From NCBI GenBank assembly GCA_006386115.1, contig VFIW01000062.1:62001-126000 (forward strand): a stretch of 64,000 nucleotides of DNA. The letters run 5' to 3'. This DNA comes from Globisporangium splendens (lineage: Eukaryota > Oomycota > Peronosporomycetes > Pythiales > Pythiaceae). The position numbers and the translations under genes were made by a program. Every line of letters starts with the position of its first letter. Position 1 is the stretch's first letter. Below the pieces are notes generated by a model. The model was given only the letters and a program-made list of their open reading frames with translations. It was not told where the DNA came from and did no database searches. Of the stretch, positions 11,423 to 23,208 are shown piece after piece.

Positions 11423-11701
11423 TTAGTTCATGGCGAGCATTGACTGTCGCACTGCGCCTTCTGGGTCGGTGGTTGTCACGACGAGCTTGGGTTGTGGGTT
11501 AATATGGTCGCAACGGTAGTCCATCGCCGGAATACGTTGATATGCCTTGTATTCCACGCTGTACTTCCGCCGGAGAGACAGTTGAGCCATCTCCCCCAGC
11601 TCGCACTGAACTGCCACCAAGTACAGTGCGAGTTGACGCACCATGGGTGCCTTTAGATGGAGAGTTAATTCTACATCTGCTGTGGAGATCAAGTTGTGCA
11701 T
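11423..11701 (-). pseudogene. Possible end of LINE ORF1 (copy A)
   Basis: A 92-codon open stretch directly upstream of the endonuclease, in the right place and orientation to be the end of ORF1, with a stop 24 bp before the first in-frame Met of the endonuclease. It shows no zinc knuckle or other recognisable motif. The alternative is unrelated spacer between the LINE and the ABC transporter 3' end. Confidence 0.3.
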
Positions 11702-11958
11702 CGCTCAGAAAAAATCAGGTTTCATGGTATGAAGAAGCAGGCAGACACGGCCATTTCACAAACACAAGATGTAGAGAGAGTTTGGAGTTTCCAGCTCGTA
11801 TCACGAACGCGTGAGTGTTATTCAAGAAGAAAGAGAAGGAGTCAAAGGCAAGACTTCAAAAGAACAAGCTGCTTCATCGCAATTGTTTATCAACGATGCA
11901 AGATGAAAAAAGACATGCATCAATTCGAAAAAAGGATAAAATGCATGGAGCACACCCG

Positions 11959-14900
11959 CTAGGCAGCATTTTGGTACATGCCGCGAGCGACGCCCTGCTC
12001 CTCCGCTTGCTGCGACGCAAACTGGTTGAAGATCTGCTCCAGTGTCGTCTGCGACACGCTGTACTCGCGAACGTGCATCGTCGTCTTCACACTCTCGACC
12101 AAAGCGAACACCTTGGACAACTTGAGCTGGTCGTTCGACCCACGAAGCTTGAGGCGACAGAAATCGTTCTGGCGCTCCATCACGACCACGCCGTCCGCAC
12201 CAAACGATTTCTTCAAAAAGTCGTTCAACACATCGAAACGCGTCTCTTCCACGCACCACGAGCAGAACGCTTCCGCGCGCACAAACCCGTCGCGCTCCAT
12301 TGCCGCAGCCAGGTTGTACCCCGTCGGGTGCGACGCCACCACACGCTCTGCCAACTTCGCGTTCCCGAATGAGCGGCACTTCTCCTTCAGGTCCGCAGGC
12401 GTCAAGTACGTGTCGCCACCACCGAAATGCTGGTCAACCATCTCATGCAACTCCTCTGGCGTCAGCGTCGCCAGCTTCACGTCAAGCACCAGACCGTCCC
12501 CGAATCGAGTCTTCAAGTGCTGCACACTACCCAGGCAACGCATACGACCGCCGACCATGATGCCGACGCGAGAGCACAGCGCTTCCGATTCTTCCATGCT
12601 GTGGGTCGTCAATACGATCGTCGAGGACTTGCTGCGCGTCGAAATGTCCGCGATCACATCCCACATGAATCGGCGCGACACAGGGTCCATACCCGTCGAC
12701 GGTTCGTCCAAAAAGACGATCTGAGGGTTCCCGATCATCGCGATCGCCACCGACAGCTTGCGCTTGTTACCGCCACTCAGACTGCCAGCCAGCTTGTGCT
12801 CGAACGAGCTCAGGTTCATCTGCTCGATCTTGCCCGCCACCACGTTGTTCAACTCTGCAGACGACACGCCCTTGATGCGCGCAAACAGCTCCAAGTGCTC
12901 GCGGACGGTCAGCAAGTCAAACAGAGCGTCGAACTGAGGACAGTATCCGATCTGGCGGCGCACTTCAATTTGCTGAGTCAGGATGTCGAAACCGCTGAGC
13001 GTCGCACTGCCGCTCGATGGTACGACGTCGCCCGTGAGCATCTTCATCGTCGTCGTCTTTCCCGCACCGTTGATGCCGAGGAACCCAAAGCATTCGCCGC
13101 GCTTCAGCCCAAACGACAGGTTGCGGACGGCAGCTTTCCCTCCCTTGTACACCTTGCGCAGGTTGTGCAGCTTGATCATGTCGCCGTCTGCACCGCCAGA
13201 AGCCACTCGCTGCGCTTCTTTCTGGACGTCAATGTCATCCACGTGATTCTCGTTGTCCACGCTGTGATCTCCTGCTGTCATGCTCTTGATCTGTGGGAAC
13301 GTCAACGCGTAGTCGATGCCAACAGCCAGCGTCCCGAAGATGATAGTCAACAACACGAGGTAAATCAACTCGAAGCCCATGACGTCGGTGCTGAATGGAT
13401 CGTTCTTCTTCCCTGTGCTTCCACTGACAGCCTTAGCTTCGGCCATGACCAGGTTCATCAGCCCGTTGCCAAGGTTGAAGAGTGGGGAGAAGCGCCAGAG
13501 GAACACGAGGACGTCATTGACGGACTCGGTCGAGCCCACTACACTCAGGATGAACGAGATCACCAACAGTACAACGCCGATGACGAAGTTGATCATGATC
13601 GTGTACGTTTGAGCCGACGCGTGCTCCTTGAACATGTACGACATGCAGTACGTGAACGGACAGATGGCAAGACCAAAGAGAAGGAAGAGCAAGATCACAG
13701 CTGGGAAGGTCGACGACGTGCAAGAGGTGCAGTCGCTAGTACCCGTCATCGCCGGGATGTCGAATAGCTTGATCAGGATAATGGCGGACGCGAACGGCAC
13801 GATATAGATCATCAGATCCCACAAGTAGTTGGACAGCCAGAAAGCTGGGAGAGATACACCCGACACCAACTGTTGGTGCTTTGCGTTGTGCTCCGGTTGT
13901 CTCTCTTTGACCAAGAATGTCACGATGGATGCCGGGTAGAACGTGAATGCGATCACGATCAAAATACACGATGAAAATGCGATGATAGATCCCATGAGTG
14001 CTTTCGCCGATGCCGACAACGGTAACGGATGGTTGTTTACAATCAAGTTCACAGTTCCTGACGAAGCTTGATCGCTGGTGTTCGATGCAAAAAATCGGTA
14101 GATCGCCTGGTCGATGAGCGCTTTGAAGATCGGCGCACTATGAGACGCAGTCGTGTTCACCATCAAGTTGTACCCAAGCAAATTCTGGTTGCTGTCCCCG
14201 TGGACCAAGTACGCACCATATTGCCCATCAGTAGCCGGCTGATCAATCCCGTATCCTCGCTTGTACACTTCTTCACCGAGGCGAAGCTCGTAGCCAGTAG
14301 CGTCCGATTGGTTGATTGAAGGATTCGTGTACTCCACTCCAAACACCGTTGGTGAATTCGAGTCAAATGCGGGCTGTGTGATCACATCACTAGCAATTTG
14401 CTGAGGTTGCGCGCCGGTGAAGAACGACGAACCCATGACACTGCTACACCATTGGTTACCCGAGTCAGCTTGGCAGTAGAACGGAGTCGGACTCGCCTCT
14501 CCACCTGAAAAGTCGTCGGTCGTCAGCGAGATCTTTGGATCATTCTTGGTGAACGAGCTGCTCTTTTGCAGCTGCAAGCCTAAGAAGAGAAGGAGGACAG
14601 GCAACAACATGCTGTAGAACAGCATCTTCTTGTCACGCTTTGCAACACGGAAACGCTTGAGCAACAACGCTTGCAGGTGGGTCATGAACATACCAGTTGG
14701 CTGGGTGACTACACCATCAGCACTGTGTGTCGGGCTCGGCGCAGGAGTTCCAGTCCGAGCATGTTTCGCAAGCGTGTGCTGGTTGTCTTCATCGTTCGCT
14801 TCAGCCACCTTGATGAACACCTCTTCCAACGTCGTCACCGACACTCCGTACGACAAAAGTCCCAACTTCGACAGCTGGTTATCCATTTCGGCAAACATAG

Positions 14901-17871
14901 CAGCAAATCCAGATGAACTCGCCAATGGAAGCTGGAACGCGATCTCACTACCCACGTTGCTCAACACTTGGGCATTCGGAATATACGACTGAATGAAGCC
15001 GATCAAGTTGTTGTCGTTGCAGCCTGCTTCATCCTTCACCAGCGTCAAGTTGTACCCAGCGCCATATCGGTTCTTCAAGAACAACGAAGAGCCACAGCAA
15101 CGAACTTCTCCCTCAGCCATGATAGCAATGCGATCGCCCAAAATGTCAGCTTCGTCCATAAAGTGGGTCGTCAACACCATCACACGATCGTTGCGGTTGT
15201 TCAGCAAGATCTCCCATGTACTACGACGACTGTACGGGTCCATACCAGACGTTGGCTCATCCAGGAACACCAGAGAACTGTCACCGAGCAGCGAAATCGC
15301 CACAGACAATTTGCGCTTCATACCTCCCGACAGCTCGCTGGACTTCACATGGCGCTTCTCCGTCAACCCGACCTCACGAATCTGGTTCTCCACGACTGCT
15401 TTCAACTCTTCGTTCACGTATCCCTTGATCTGACCGAAAATCAGCAAATGTTCCTCGACAGTCAGCTGACCAAATAGCACATCGTGCTGGAAGCAGATAC
15501 CCAAAGACTCACGAATCTCATCCATATCGTCGTTCAGCGACATCCCGCGGAAGGTAGCATCTCCACTAGACGGCGCAGTCATGCCAGTCAGCATGGAGAT
15601 CAGCGTCGTCTTGCCAGCACCGTTGTGGCCGAGCAAACATGTGATCTGGTCCTTGTACATCACCAGGTTTAATCCCTTCACCGCAATCTTCTCGCCGCCA
15701 GGGACTGGGAACACCTTGCGCAACCGCTGAACGGACAGAGCGCTTCCATTGCGTTCTTGCTCGCGAAGGTCGTTGTTGACAGGCTCGAAGTTCGGGTTCA
15801 CGTCCAGCACAACATTATCGAGCAAAGCGTCGTCCGGGTTCGGCTTTTGAGCCACGACACCTTTGCGCTTGCTCCTCCAGTACGAAGGCGAGACGGGGAA
15901 GTACCACTTCAAGGTCGTGCCCCACTCTTTCGGGATCACTTTCTCAAAGTACAAACCGATGAGCGTGTAGAGGACCGTATCGAGAAGGAACGCTAGTAGC
16001 GTTGTGCTGAAGCGGTAGTTCTCATTCACGACGTTCATGTTCCCGAATGAGACTCCTTGGCCAGTGGATTCCAAATTTGACATCACTTTGACGCCAAATG
16101 AAAGTGCGACCGGGGACAGCACCGACGCGATCGTTTTCGAGTTTTCCGATGTTTCCTCCGTGAATGCGGTCGACACAAAGTACATCAGGAAAAACAGGAT
16201 CATGCCCACGAACGACCCGGTTCGAGCTTTGCTGAAAACGGCGCTCACCAGAAAACCGAACGCCAGCACGCTTGTCCCAAACAGGAAAAAGAACAGGAAG
16301 ACCAGGACCACGGAACTGTTACTGAACACCCCAACCAAACCGGCGAATGCCTGCAAAATAGCGCCGACGAAGGTGATGCCAATGTACGTGATGTACCACG
16401 AGATCAGGATCGCTTTCTCCTTGACGCCCAGAATCTTCATGAATTCACGCATGCGCGATTCTTTCTCGTGGATGAACACAACCAGCACGCGCGAGATCAT
16501 GTACAAGTACGCCAAAATAAAGACGAGCGCAAACACGTCCTTCACACTGTCGTAAAATGGAGAGCTCGTGAATGCGTCGATGGGGAATGGAGCAACCGAA
16601 GCTCCAAGGTATGGCTGAGGCGCTTGGCGGAGAGGCTTCAACAAAGCTTCCTTGGATGCCGCAGGCATGGCTGCTAGCACACTGGAAAAATCGGTCGAAT
16701 CGGTTGAGAACGAAGGTAGAGCAGCCTTGATCAGTGCGTCGTTGCTCAACGTGGAGATGAGGCGATCATCGAGCGCAGTGCTGTTCGTAGCAGTAGCTTG
16801 AGAGCGCTGGCACTCTCCTGTCGTCGTCTTGGTGCTGGCGTCCCACTTTGGCATGCAGGTCACAAAACGCGTCACAAGCGTCTGGAGGGTCATGAATCCG
16901 GTCACCGCGTAGCGAGAGTACTTTTCGTCATCGATCTTACGCTGGAACACAGCGATCTCCGCTTCGGACGTCTTAGGAATGAACCCCATGTCTCCTTTCG
17001 CACTGTTGGTCGAGTTCAGTCGAAGCGTGTACTCGATCGAACTGAACGTACCAATCGCGGCATCTGAAGGGAAAGTGTCAAACACGATGCCGCCATAGAT
17101 GCGAGGCTTGTTGAGAGCCGTGCCATACTCTTTACTCTTGACGTACTTCTCAAAAGCGTCGTTTGTTTCGAAAAACTCGACGCTATCTTCAAACGACGGC
17201 ACTTGAGGCGACGACGTTCCATTCGCTAGCATCACACGAGGGTACCACAGCTCCATTGTCTTCATGAAATACTGGCGCGTGAATGCGTTGTCTGGGGCGA
17301 TTCCAATCTTGTACGGCGCGATCTTGCCGGCGCACGCCTCAGGAACGCGGTTCAGCGACGACGTGTTGGTCGACACGGTGCCATACTTCTTCACTCCCTG
17401 AGTGCACGTCTCGAGATCTGCCGCCGAGAGCTCGTCCATGTTCAGTCCATCGGCGACCGACTGATGGCCGAGCATAAGGATCAAACCCGTGAGCGAGCTC
17501 TCATACATGCTGTACTTGGGTAACGACGTCGGTACCCATGAAATAAACGAACCTGTTGGCTGATAGAGGTTGTAGGATGTGCCGAGGGTATCGTTTCCTG
17601 GCAACTTCTCGGAATCGCTCCAGCCGCTGGGCACGTCCACATTTGACGTGAAGCTCTTGATGAGACCGAGCAGCAGGATGAAGATCATCGGTAGAGCGAT
17701 TTCGAGGATCGTGCCGACCAGATTACGGCGCTTGAGCAGCAAGTTCTTCCGCACGAGCGCCTTGATGTAGTTCCACGTCGTGCGGCGGTTGGACAACGAT
17801 GTCTTCGGGTGCACGAACTACGTCGTCGACGACGCGGCAGATGTCGACGTGGGAACCCCGTCTTCCATCAT
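11959..17871 (-). CDS. ABCA-type full-size ABC transporter (in-frame TAG near the N-terminus)
   Basis: A 5.9-kb intronless frame for a full transporter of about 1950 aa. Order: TM1 near residues 32-52, large extracytoplasmic loop to about 410, further TMs 423-625, NBD1 from about 690 (Walker A HNGAGKTT near 725, signature LSGGMKRKLS near 826, Walker B with FLDEP), TM near 1062-1080, second large loop, TMs 1275-1505, and NBD2 (Walker A NGAGKTT near 1577, LSGGNKRKLS near 1677, FLDEPSTGMDP near 1700). The two large loops and one-frame layout are typical of ABCA lipid transporters in plasma or internal membranes. The open frame begins only with GTG at 17814. The next in-frame ATG is residue 43, inside TM1. 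An ATG-ATG pair at 17866-17871 is in frame but separated by a TAG at 17818-17820. The terminal stop is also TAG. Confidence 0.9.
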
Positions 17872-19165
17872 CCTTTAGTGACAACGGGTCGAACGACGAA
17901 GGGTTAGCTGTTGCGGTCGAGTTCTCTGTCTCTTTTTCTCTCTCTCTCTGGGGATATATGTGTCTTCACAAGACCTTCGTGGGAGTGTCGAAAGTTTGTC
18001 TTTTTTGTTCTTGTCAAGCAGTTTGGTGGAGCTGGAGGTGGCGTCGTGTGTGGGACGGCGCCAATTGGGTTATGGGGGAAGGCGCCCATACCACCGCCGC
18101 GTGGATTCTTAAGCGCGCGAGGACGCATCCGCCTTCAGCAGTCCGCACTGTGCCATCTTGCCACGCATTCTTGCAGGTTTGGCAGGAAAGGAAACCGGAT
18201 TATGGCACATAGGAAACCCAATGATGCAATCTGATTGGTTGAAAATAAAGTACAGAAGTTGGTGATTGGATGATGGTGTTTGGGTCGCTGTCCTGGAGCA
18301 ATCACGCTCGTCAAACCATGTGGCGTAAAGCCAGGACAAATATCCTTTGGTACTGTAACTGTGATAATGCATATAGTTGTCTAATACAATTACATATTCA
18401 ACAACTCTACATACAATGATTTTATAGTCTGGCTCTATAACCTGATTACCTTGTACATATTGGTTTTAAAGTACTGTCCTTTATGCGACAGGGCCATATG
18501 TCGGTCTGCGAACGTTGAGGCTGCGTCAATGATGAGTCGCAACCTACACTTGGCATTTGAGTGAAATCGGACTCGGATTAGTCGTTTCGGATATGACACA
18601 AACGTCGTTTTACAACGAATAATATCCAGCTGCATGCACAGTAGATGGCACTGCACCGTTCATCCGTCGGCGATTTCTCAAATAGATTTTTCATGAAGCA
18701 GTGAGCAGAGCTCCACTGTTGTTGATCAAATTGTCTGGCCAGCCTTGAAGGAAAGCCAAGTGGACGCTGCTGAGAAAGGGCAACGAAATCGTTTTTCCTC
18801 AAGAAATGGCACTGGTGGTAGGTAATCGAGTTCTAAACCTGCACAGGTGCAGGGATTCATTTAAACCATAGGTTGCACGAAGAGCAAAGAAAACTTGGTC
18901 AGCTCGACGATCGTTTGCAGGCGTTGGCTATTGCGCTATTGATAACGATGGGGGTATGGTGATGCCGTCATATCATAGGGATGCTTTTTAGCAAAAACTG
19001 ATTCCTCAGTATCCAGATGCAGTGAGCCGCGTGCGATTGACCAGTTTACTGTAACTTGGTCTCCCTTTGAAGGAGATTCGCCAACGACACTCTGGCTTAA
19101 CATGCAGCACTTGCGAGAAGCTCCCTACTCAGTGCATGCAGTGAGGGAGTCTATTTGACTTATTT
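17872..19165. other. Region upstream of the ABC transporter, no gene recognised
   Basis: It contains a CT-rich run (about 17930-17952 on the plus strand) that may belong to the transporter promoter or 5' UTR, then AT-richer sequence. Short open frames at 18435-18802 on the minus strand resemble decayed coding DNA, but I cannot assign a family. No initiator motif was found with confidence. Confidence 0.5.
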
Positions 19166-19430
19166 CTAGGTTACAGAGTCCTTGTATCTCGTAATCGCTG
19201 AAATCAGCGAGGTGTTCCGTAGGTTTGAGACCGTTCCAAGTAGGTTGTTGCTCAACAGCTCGGATAAACGCTGAAATCGCTCAAGGTCGGTTCGTGTCGA
19301 TTCCGCTGTCAAGACTGCAGTGCTTTTCTTCTCCATGGCTACGTTTGCCAAGTAGTCGGCCATTTCGTTGGTGTTGCGTTTGTTGTGGTTCCACGTCGTC
19401 CTTGTGAAGGTTCTGGCCAGGTCGGGACAC
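19166..19430 (-). pseudogene. RNase H C-terminal relic of another retroelement
   Basis: The minus-strand frame reads TTWNHNKRNTNEMADYLAN followed by VAMEK. This has the pattern of the last RNase H catalytic block of retroelements (compare NKMADSAANLAM in the LINE copies here), then an unconserved tail to a stop at 19166. Upstream, the rest of the RNase H and any RT are absent. It differs clearly from the A-D family, so it comes from a different element. Confidence 0.6.
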
Positions 19431-19851
19431 CACGTTTGAGATTCGCCTGAGATCCTCCGAGACGTCAGTATCGGTGTTACTAGCGCAATCTCTAATTAGG
19501 ACGTCAATGATGTCCTACTGGTGTCACACCACTTTGCCCTCTCGACAGGGCATTCCTCTATAAATTAATCAGTACAATGTTTCTTGTTGCCCTAGAGAGT
19601 TTGTGCTCTAGGTCCTTATAAACTGTCATGTCCTGTCCTGTTTCGTCAGAGGTCGCCCTTATTGTCTAGTCCTACTTTGAAAAAACGTTTCCTATTTTAA
19701 AGTGGGCTACATTGTTTTAGGAGACCAGTTGCCACAGGACACTATTTCCAGGGCCAGCGGGAGGACGAAAAAAACAGAGCCCTTCCAGACCTAAAACGAA
19801 TCAGCATTCGCCTAGGACACTCCTTTGCGACCTACGCTCCTACCGATTGCC
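19431..19851. other. 5' flank of the zinc-finger gene, possible LTR remnant
   Basis: About 420 bp with no open gene. 19528-19737 begins TGTCACACC and ends CCACA and contains a TATAAATTAAT stretch, which together resemble a small LTR. I see no matching target duplication at the edges, so this is only a suggestion. The block also carries a GAAAAAACGTTTCCTATTTT run. Confidence 0.3.
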
Positions 19852-22476
19852 ATGGAGAAACGACGCAAGCGCGTGCACCCATGGCGCGACGAGTACACGC
19901 GCGAGTTCGGCGTGCGTGTCGTGGAGCGCGACGATAACTCGGGGGACGTGCTGCTCGTCGAGTGCCGCTTCTGCGCGGTCTTCGGGCGTGAGAAGCGCGC
20001 GGCCGCTGCTGTCGATGGCGCGCCGACGAACCAAAGTGACAACAGCGCGCTGCCTACCGCCACTGTGGCTGCCGATGCGACTCCGTCCCGCAAGCGCCCG
20101 CGCGCGCGCTCGAGAAGCGTCGCGACGTGGAAGAAATCGTTCCGCTCCGACAACATGCGCTCGCACCACATGGAGCAGCATCCGCAGAAATGGTCCGCGT
20201 ACCGGCGCCTGCTGACACTGGTCAAGAAGGAACAGGTGCGGCAGCTTGCGGGTCGTAAGAATAGCGGTGAGGCAGCTCCAAATGATGACGCCACCGCCGC
20301 GGGGGATCAGTTGGAAGCGTTCTTTTCACCAGACGAGTGTGAAGTGCGTGAGACTACTACCAATCGCACAGCAGTAGCAGCAGCACCGCGACGTGCTGAG
20401 CAGAAAACCAGACGCGTTGAAGAAGAGACTTGTGCTTGTGGGAGAATGGACTCGACGTTGTTGTTGACGGAGATCTCTGATCCAGCGATCGTGGACAAGG
20501 TGGTGACTCGTTTAACTGAAGACAGCAGCAGCAAGGATGACGTGGCCGCAACATTATCGTCTTCTCTGTTGGTGCCAGCGTTTGATGGAAACCCGAGCTC
20601 ATCGACACCAAGTCAAGACATTGTCAAGTACAAAATCGCGCTTCCAAGCGAAAGAGCGTTTTCCTTTTGCCGCCAGGTCCTGGCTCTCGACGACGCGACT
20701 ACGTTCAAGCAACTCGCCAGCATTTTGAACATCGCGCGAAGACATTGTGCCCATTTCGGGACCAAGAACAGTGCCGATGTGACGGCTTCGAACGCTGAAA
20801 CTCGTGAGTATGGACGACTCATTATCGCGATGGACCTGCAGATGCTCGCCAGCATCATGCGCGCATCGTGGACGTACTCGCTGGGGCTTCGGAATATTCG
20901 AATTGCTGGTACACCAGGCGAGGCTTCTGTGCTGGAGGTTCGCCTTCGAGTCATCAGTTCGCGCTCCAATGCGGACGTGAACGAGTTCCATGTGCTCGCT
21001 GTGCCGCTTCAGCGTCAGTTCGAGGCAGCAGTGGATCCACGTCCGCAGGCGTGTGCGGCGTTCGTTCGCGACACGTTGTCAGTTTTGGATCCCCAGTGGC
21101 GACGTAAGGTGCTCGGTAGCTGGGTCGGTGGATGTCTGGCGAACTTCGAGAGCGCGTCGACGGTGGTTGATCGCATTACCAACGAAGTGGCAACCACCGC
21201 GCCATTCTACGAGACTTGGTATGGCGCGCTCTTCGTAGGGCGTGCAGTGCAGCAAGCATTGCAGGAACTGATCGATGGTGACGGCGATGATGACGAGGCA
21301 ATTGGGTTCGCTACCACGATGGAGAGAGCGCTCGCGTACCTCCGAACGCAGGACAGCTGGATCCAATCGCATGGATCCGAATTTCCTGGTCCTACCAACA
21401 GTGCTCTGTGGACTGATGACGCCTGCAAAGCAGACGCGTCGCCATGGCAGCTTCTTGAAACGCTGCAGTGGTTTGTCGCTCGACGCGAAGCGATTGGGCA
21501 ACTCTACATGGAGACAAATCCACCTCCACGAGTGCGCTTGACGTTTGAATGGTGGCTCGTGTGTCTTGCACTCACGGACCTTCTCTCTGGGTATGCGTCC
21601 ACGGCAAATACCCTCTGGGAAGAAAAAGTCACGCAGCCTGGTTCCGCGACGATCGGCCGAAAACTTCTTGCCGAATTTGTCCACAGCCAAATCGAGAAAC
21701 TCGGTCTGGTGGCGTCAAAAGAGCCCCAGCCGAACGGAAATCCCAAAGACTCAAGTGTCTCGCACGAGACGACACAAGAAGACGAAGATTCCGATGTGCA
21801 ACGCGGCCACCTGCGCTGGCCAATCGCCAAGATCGTCGCCTTCTTCCGTTCGTTGAACCTCTCGACACGCCGGCTGTACACGCAGCTGAGTGTCAACGAG
21901 CAGCATTCAGTGCAACGCCAAATCGGTCGCTTCGTGGTGCATGCACTGGGGTCCATGAGCCAGTCCAGCGAACGATCTACCCGTCCGTCACACCAGGAGA
22001 AGGTTGATGAAGGAGCCGTACTGCTGCCGGTGCGGCCACTCGATTTTGTTGCCATTGAACGTGACGCCGTCGTCGACTTCATTGAGCACCACAGCGCAAG
22101 ATTGGAAGTATCCTACGGCATGGCATCCATCGATGCGATCACCAACGAGATCAAGGAATTACGTGACGTCGTGGTGGCAGATGCAAACCTGAAGGCTGCT
22201 CTCCTTGCTGCCGCTGCGTCGTCTTCGTCGCTCCACGATGCGTGGAAGCCCGTGCACCCGCGATTCCAGCGTGTGCGCACGCTCGCTGCTGGTTTTGCGA
22301 CGACGATCCCGACTGCTCTCACCAGCAGCAAAGACCTCAGCAAGAACGATCTCGACCCACAATGTCCTCGTGCGAGTGGATCGAATCACCAGCTTCTACC
22401 ACTGCTATCCATGGAGGCGCGACTTCACGCACGTCAACTGGCAGAGATGGAGCGCGCCTACAAAACATATCAGTGA
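19852..22476 (+). CDS. Zinc-finger protein of transposase-like (hAT-like) architecture
   Basis: Intronless, 874 aa from an ATG in the context GCCATGG; the frame extends nine codons upstream without another ATG. Near the N-terminus a C-x2-C (VECRFCAVFG) followed about 55 residues later by H-x4-H (RSHHMEQHPQKW) forms a BED-like finger, with a basic segment between (KRPRARSRS). The middle has an order familiar from oomycete hAT-like transposases: FHVLAVPL, then PQWRRKVLGSWVGG where such proteins usually read W-x-x-x-hydrophobic-G-x-STDG, then PFYETWYGALFVGRAVQQAL resembling the RVWCGLHQLDLV block. The catalytic Asp of the middle block is missing, so it is probably a domesticated or dead transposase kept as a DNA-binding protein. 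No terminal inverted repeats were found nearby. The alternative is an unrelated zinc-finger protein. Confidence 0.6.
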   Translation: MEKRRKRVHPWRDEYTREFGVRVVERDDNSGDVLLVECRFCAVFGREKRAAAAVDGAPTNQSDNSALPTATVAADATPSRKRPRARSRSVATWKKSFRSDNMRSHHMEQHPQKWSAYRRLLTLVKKEQVRQLAGRKNSGEAAPNDDATAAGDQLEAFFSPDECEVRETTTNRTAVAAAPRRAEQKTRRVEEETCACGRMDSTLLLTEISDPAIVDKVVTRLTEDSSSKDDVAATLSSSLLVPAFDGNPSSSTPSQDIVKYKIALPSERAFSFCRQVLALDDATTFKQLASILNIARRHCAHFGTKNSADVTASNAETREYGRLIIAMDLQMLASIMRASWTYSLGLRNIRIAGTPGEASVLEVRLRVISSRSNADVNEFHVLAVPLQRQFEAAVDPRPQACAAFVRDTLSVLDPQWRRKVLGSWVGGCLANFESASTVVDRITNEVATTAPFYETWYGALFVGRAVQQALQELIDGDGDDDEAIGFATTMERALAYLRTQDSWIQSHGSEFPGPTNSALWTDDACKADASPWQLLETLQWFVARREAIGQLYMETNPPPRVRLTFEWWLVCLALTDLLSGYASTANTLWEEKVTQPGSATIGRKLLAEFVHSQIEKLGLVASKEPQPNGNPKDSSVSHETTQEDEDSDVQRGHLRWPIAKIVAFFRSLNLSTRRLYTQLSVNEQHSVQRQIGRFVVHALGSMSQSSERSTRPSHQEKVDEGAVLLPVRPLDFVAIERDAVVDFIEHHSARLEVSYGMASIDAITNEIKELRDVVVADANLKAALLAAAASSSSLHDAWKPVHPRFQRVRTLAAGFATTIPTALTSSKDLSKNDLDPQCPRASGSNHQLLPLLSMEARLHARQLAEMERAYKTYQ

Positions 22477-23208
22477 AGCTCCTCAGGTCACCCATTCATT
22501 GAGGTGAGGTTGCAGTAGACAGTCGGGAGGAGCTACTGCTGCTCATGCTAGATGCTGGTGAGATAGTGGCAAGTCTAAACAGCTAAAGCTCTATTGACGA
22601 GCACGCTGTTTAACTCGTTTATCAATTGCACGTCTGCGTATTGGTGTTGTATCCTGAGTTGTCGACGTTCGAGCTTGAAGTATGTTTTTCTTTTCTCAGT
22701 ACAATACCATGCGAGGCGGTATGAGGCGCAATGCGAGTCAAATGATCGATTCTTAGCAAGTCAAACATGCCATTCACTTCGTTAGGTTACATACATGGAG
22801 ATCAACGACGTCGCTAAGAAGATCTGGCAGCGCGATTGCTCTCTTCTTCGTACACTGCAACCAACTCGACAAACTCTCACCATTCCTCTAAAATAAACGC
22901 AACACGAATAGTGAGAAGCACCACCAGAGACATACCACGCAACTGATTGTGCAGTTTTGTTTACCTTCTACGCTTTCCACAGTGGCTGGTGGAGCCATTT
23001 TGCTTGTGTCCTATGTGAAGAGGAGAGAGCAATAATTTAGCTGCTGACACCCATTCAGGCGACACATGAGTCCTGTCACGTGCGCTGTCGTCGCGTGGTA
23101 CTCCACTACACCCAACAGAGGAGTGTTGACTTATACTTGCCATGCGCTTACTCGTCGAATTCATTGTCGTCTTCGCAACCGTCGCCATCTCGCTGCTTGG
23201 TTTCTTCG
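22477..23208. other. Intergenic, between convergent genes
   Basis: 730 bp between the 3' end of the zinc-finger gene and the 3' end of the coiled-coil gene. AT-richer and without a supportable gene. Confidence 0.55.

Larger units (their letters stand above)
6215..11430 (-). mobile_element. Non-LTR retrotransposon (LINE), copy A, degenerate
   Basis: The longest copy of a LINE family present four times in this window. In transcription order (high to low coordinates) it holds an apurinic-type endonuclease, a reverse transcriptase and an RNase H region. Its 3' tail ends near TTATAA at about 6220, homologous to the tails of copies B, C and D. It is broken: frameshifts in the endonuclease near 11235, at the endonuclease/RT junction near 10160 (one T fewer in a T run than copy D), and several in the RNase H part. 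The second catalytic Asp of the RT YADD motif is Gly. The RNase H part differs from the other copies much more than B, C and D differ among themselves, so this is an older insertion. The 5' end is uncertain. Confidence 0.85.

Noticed and set aside
12427..13767. A 446-codon plus-strand frame inside the ABC transporter
   Set aside because: Antisense shadow of the second half of the transporter; rich in His, Arg and Gln with no domain.
18435..18802. Possible transposase relic on the minus strand
   Set aside because: Some segments look like decayed coding DNA, but no catalytic motif or terminal repeat could be found.
19825..19851. Extension of the zinc-finger protein nine codons upstream
   Set aside because: The extension starts with TTG. 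The ATG at 19852 has a GCCATGG context and is the first ATG in frame.
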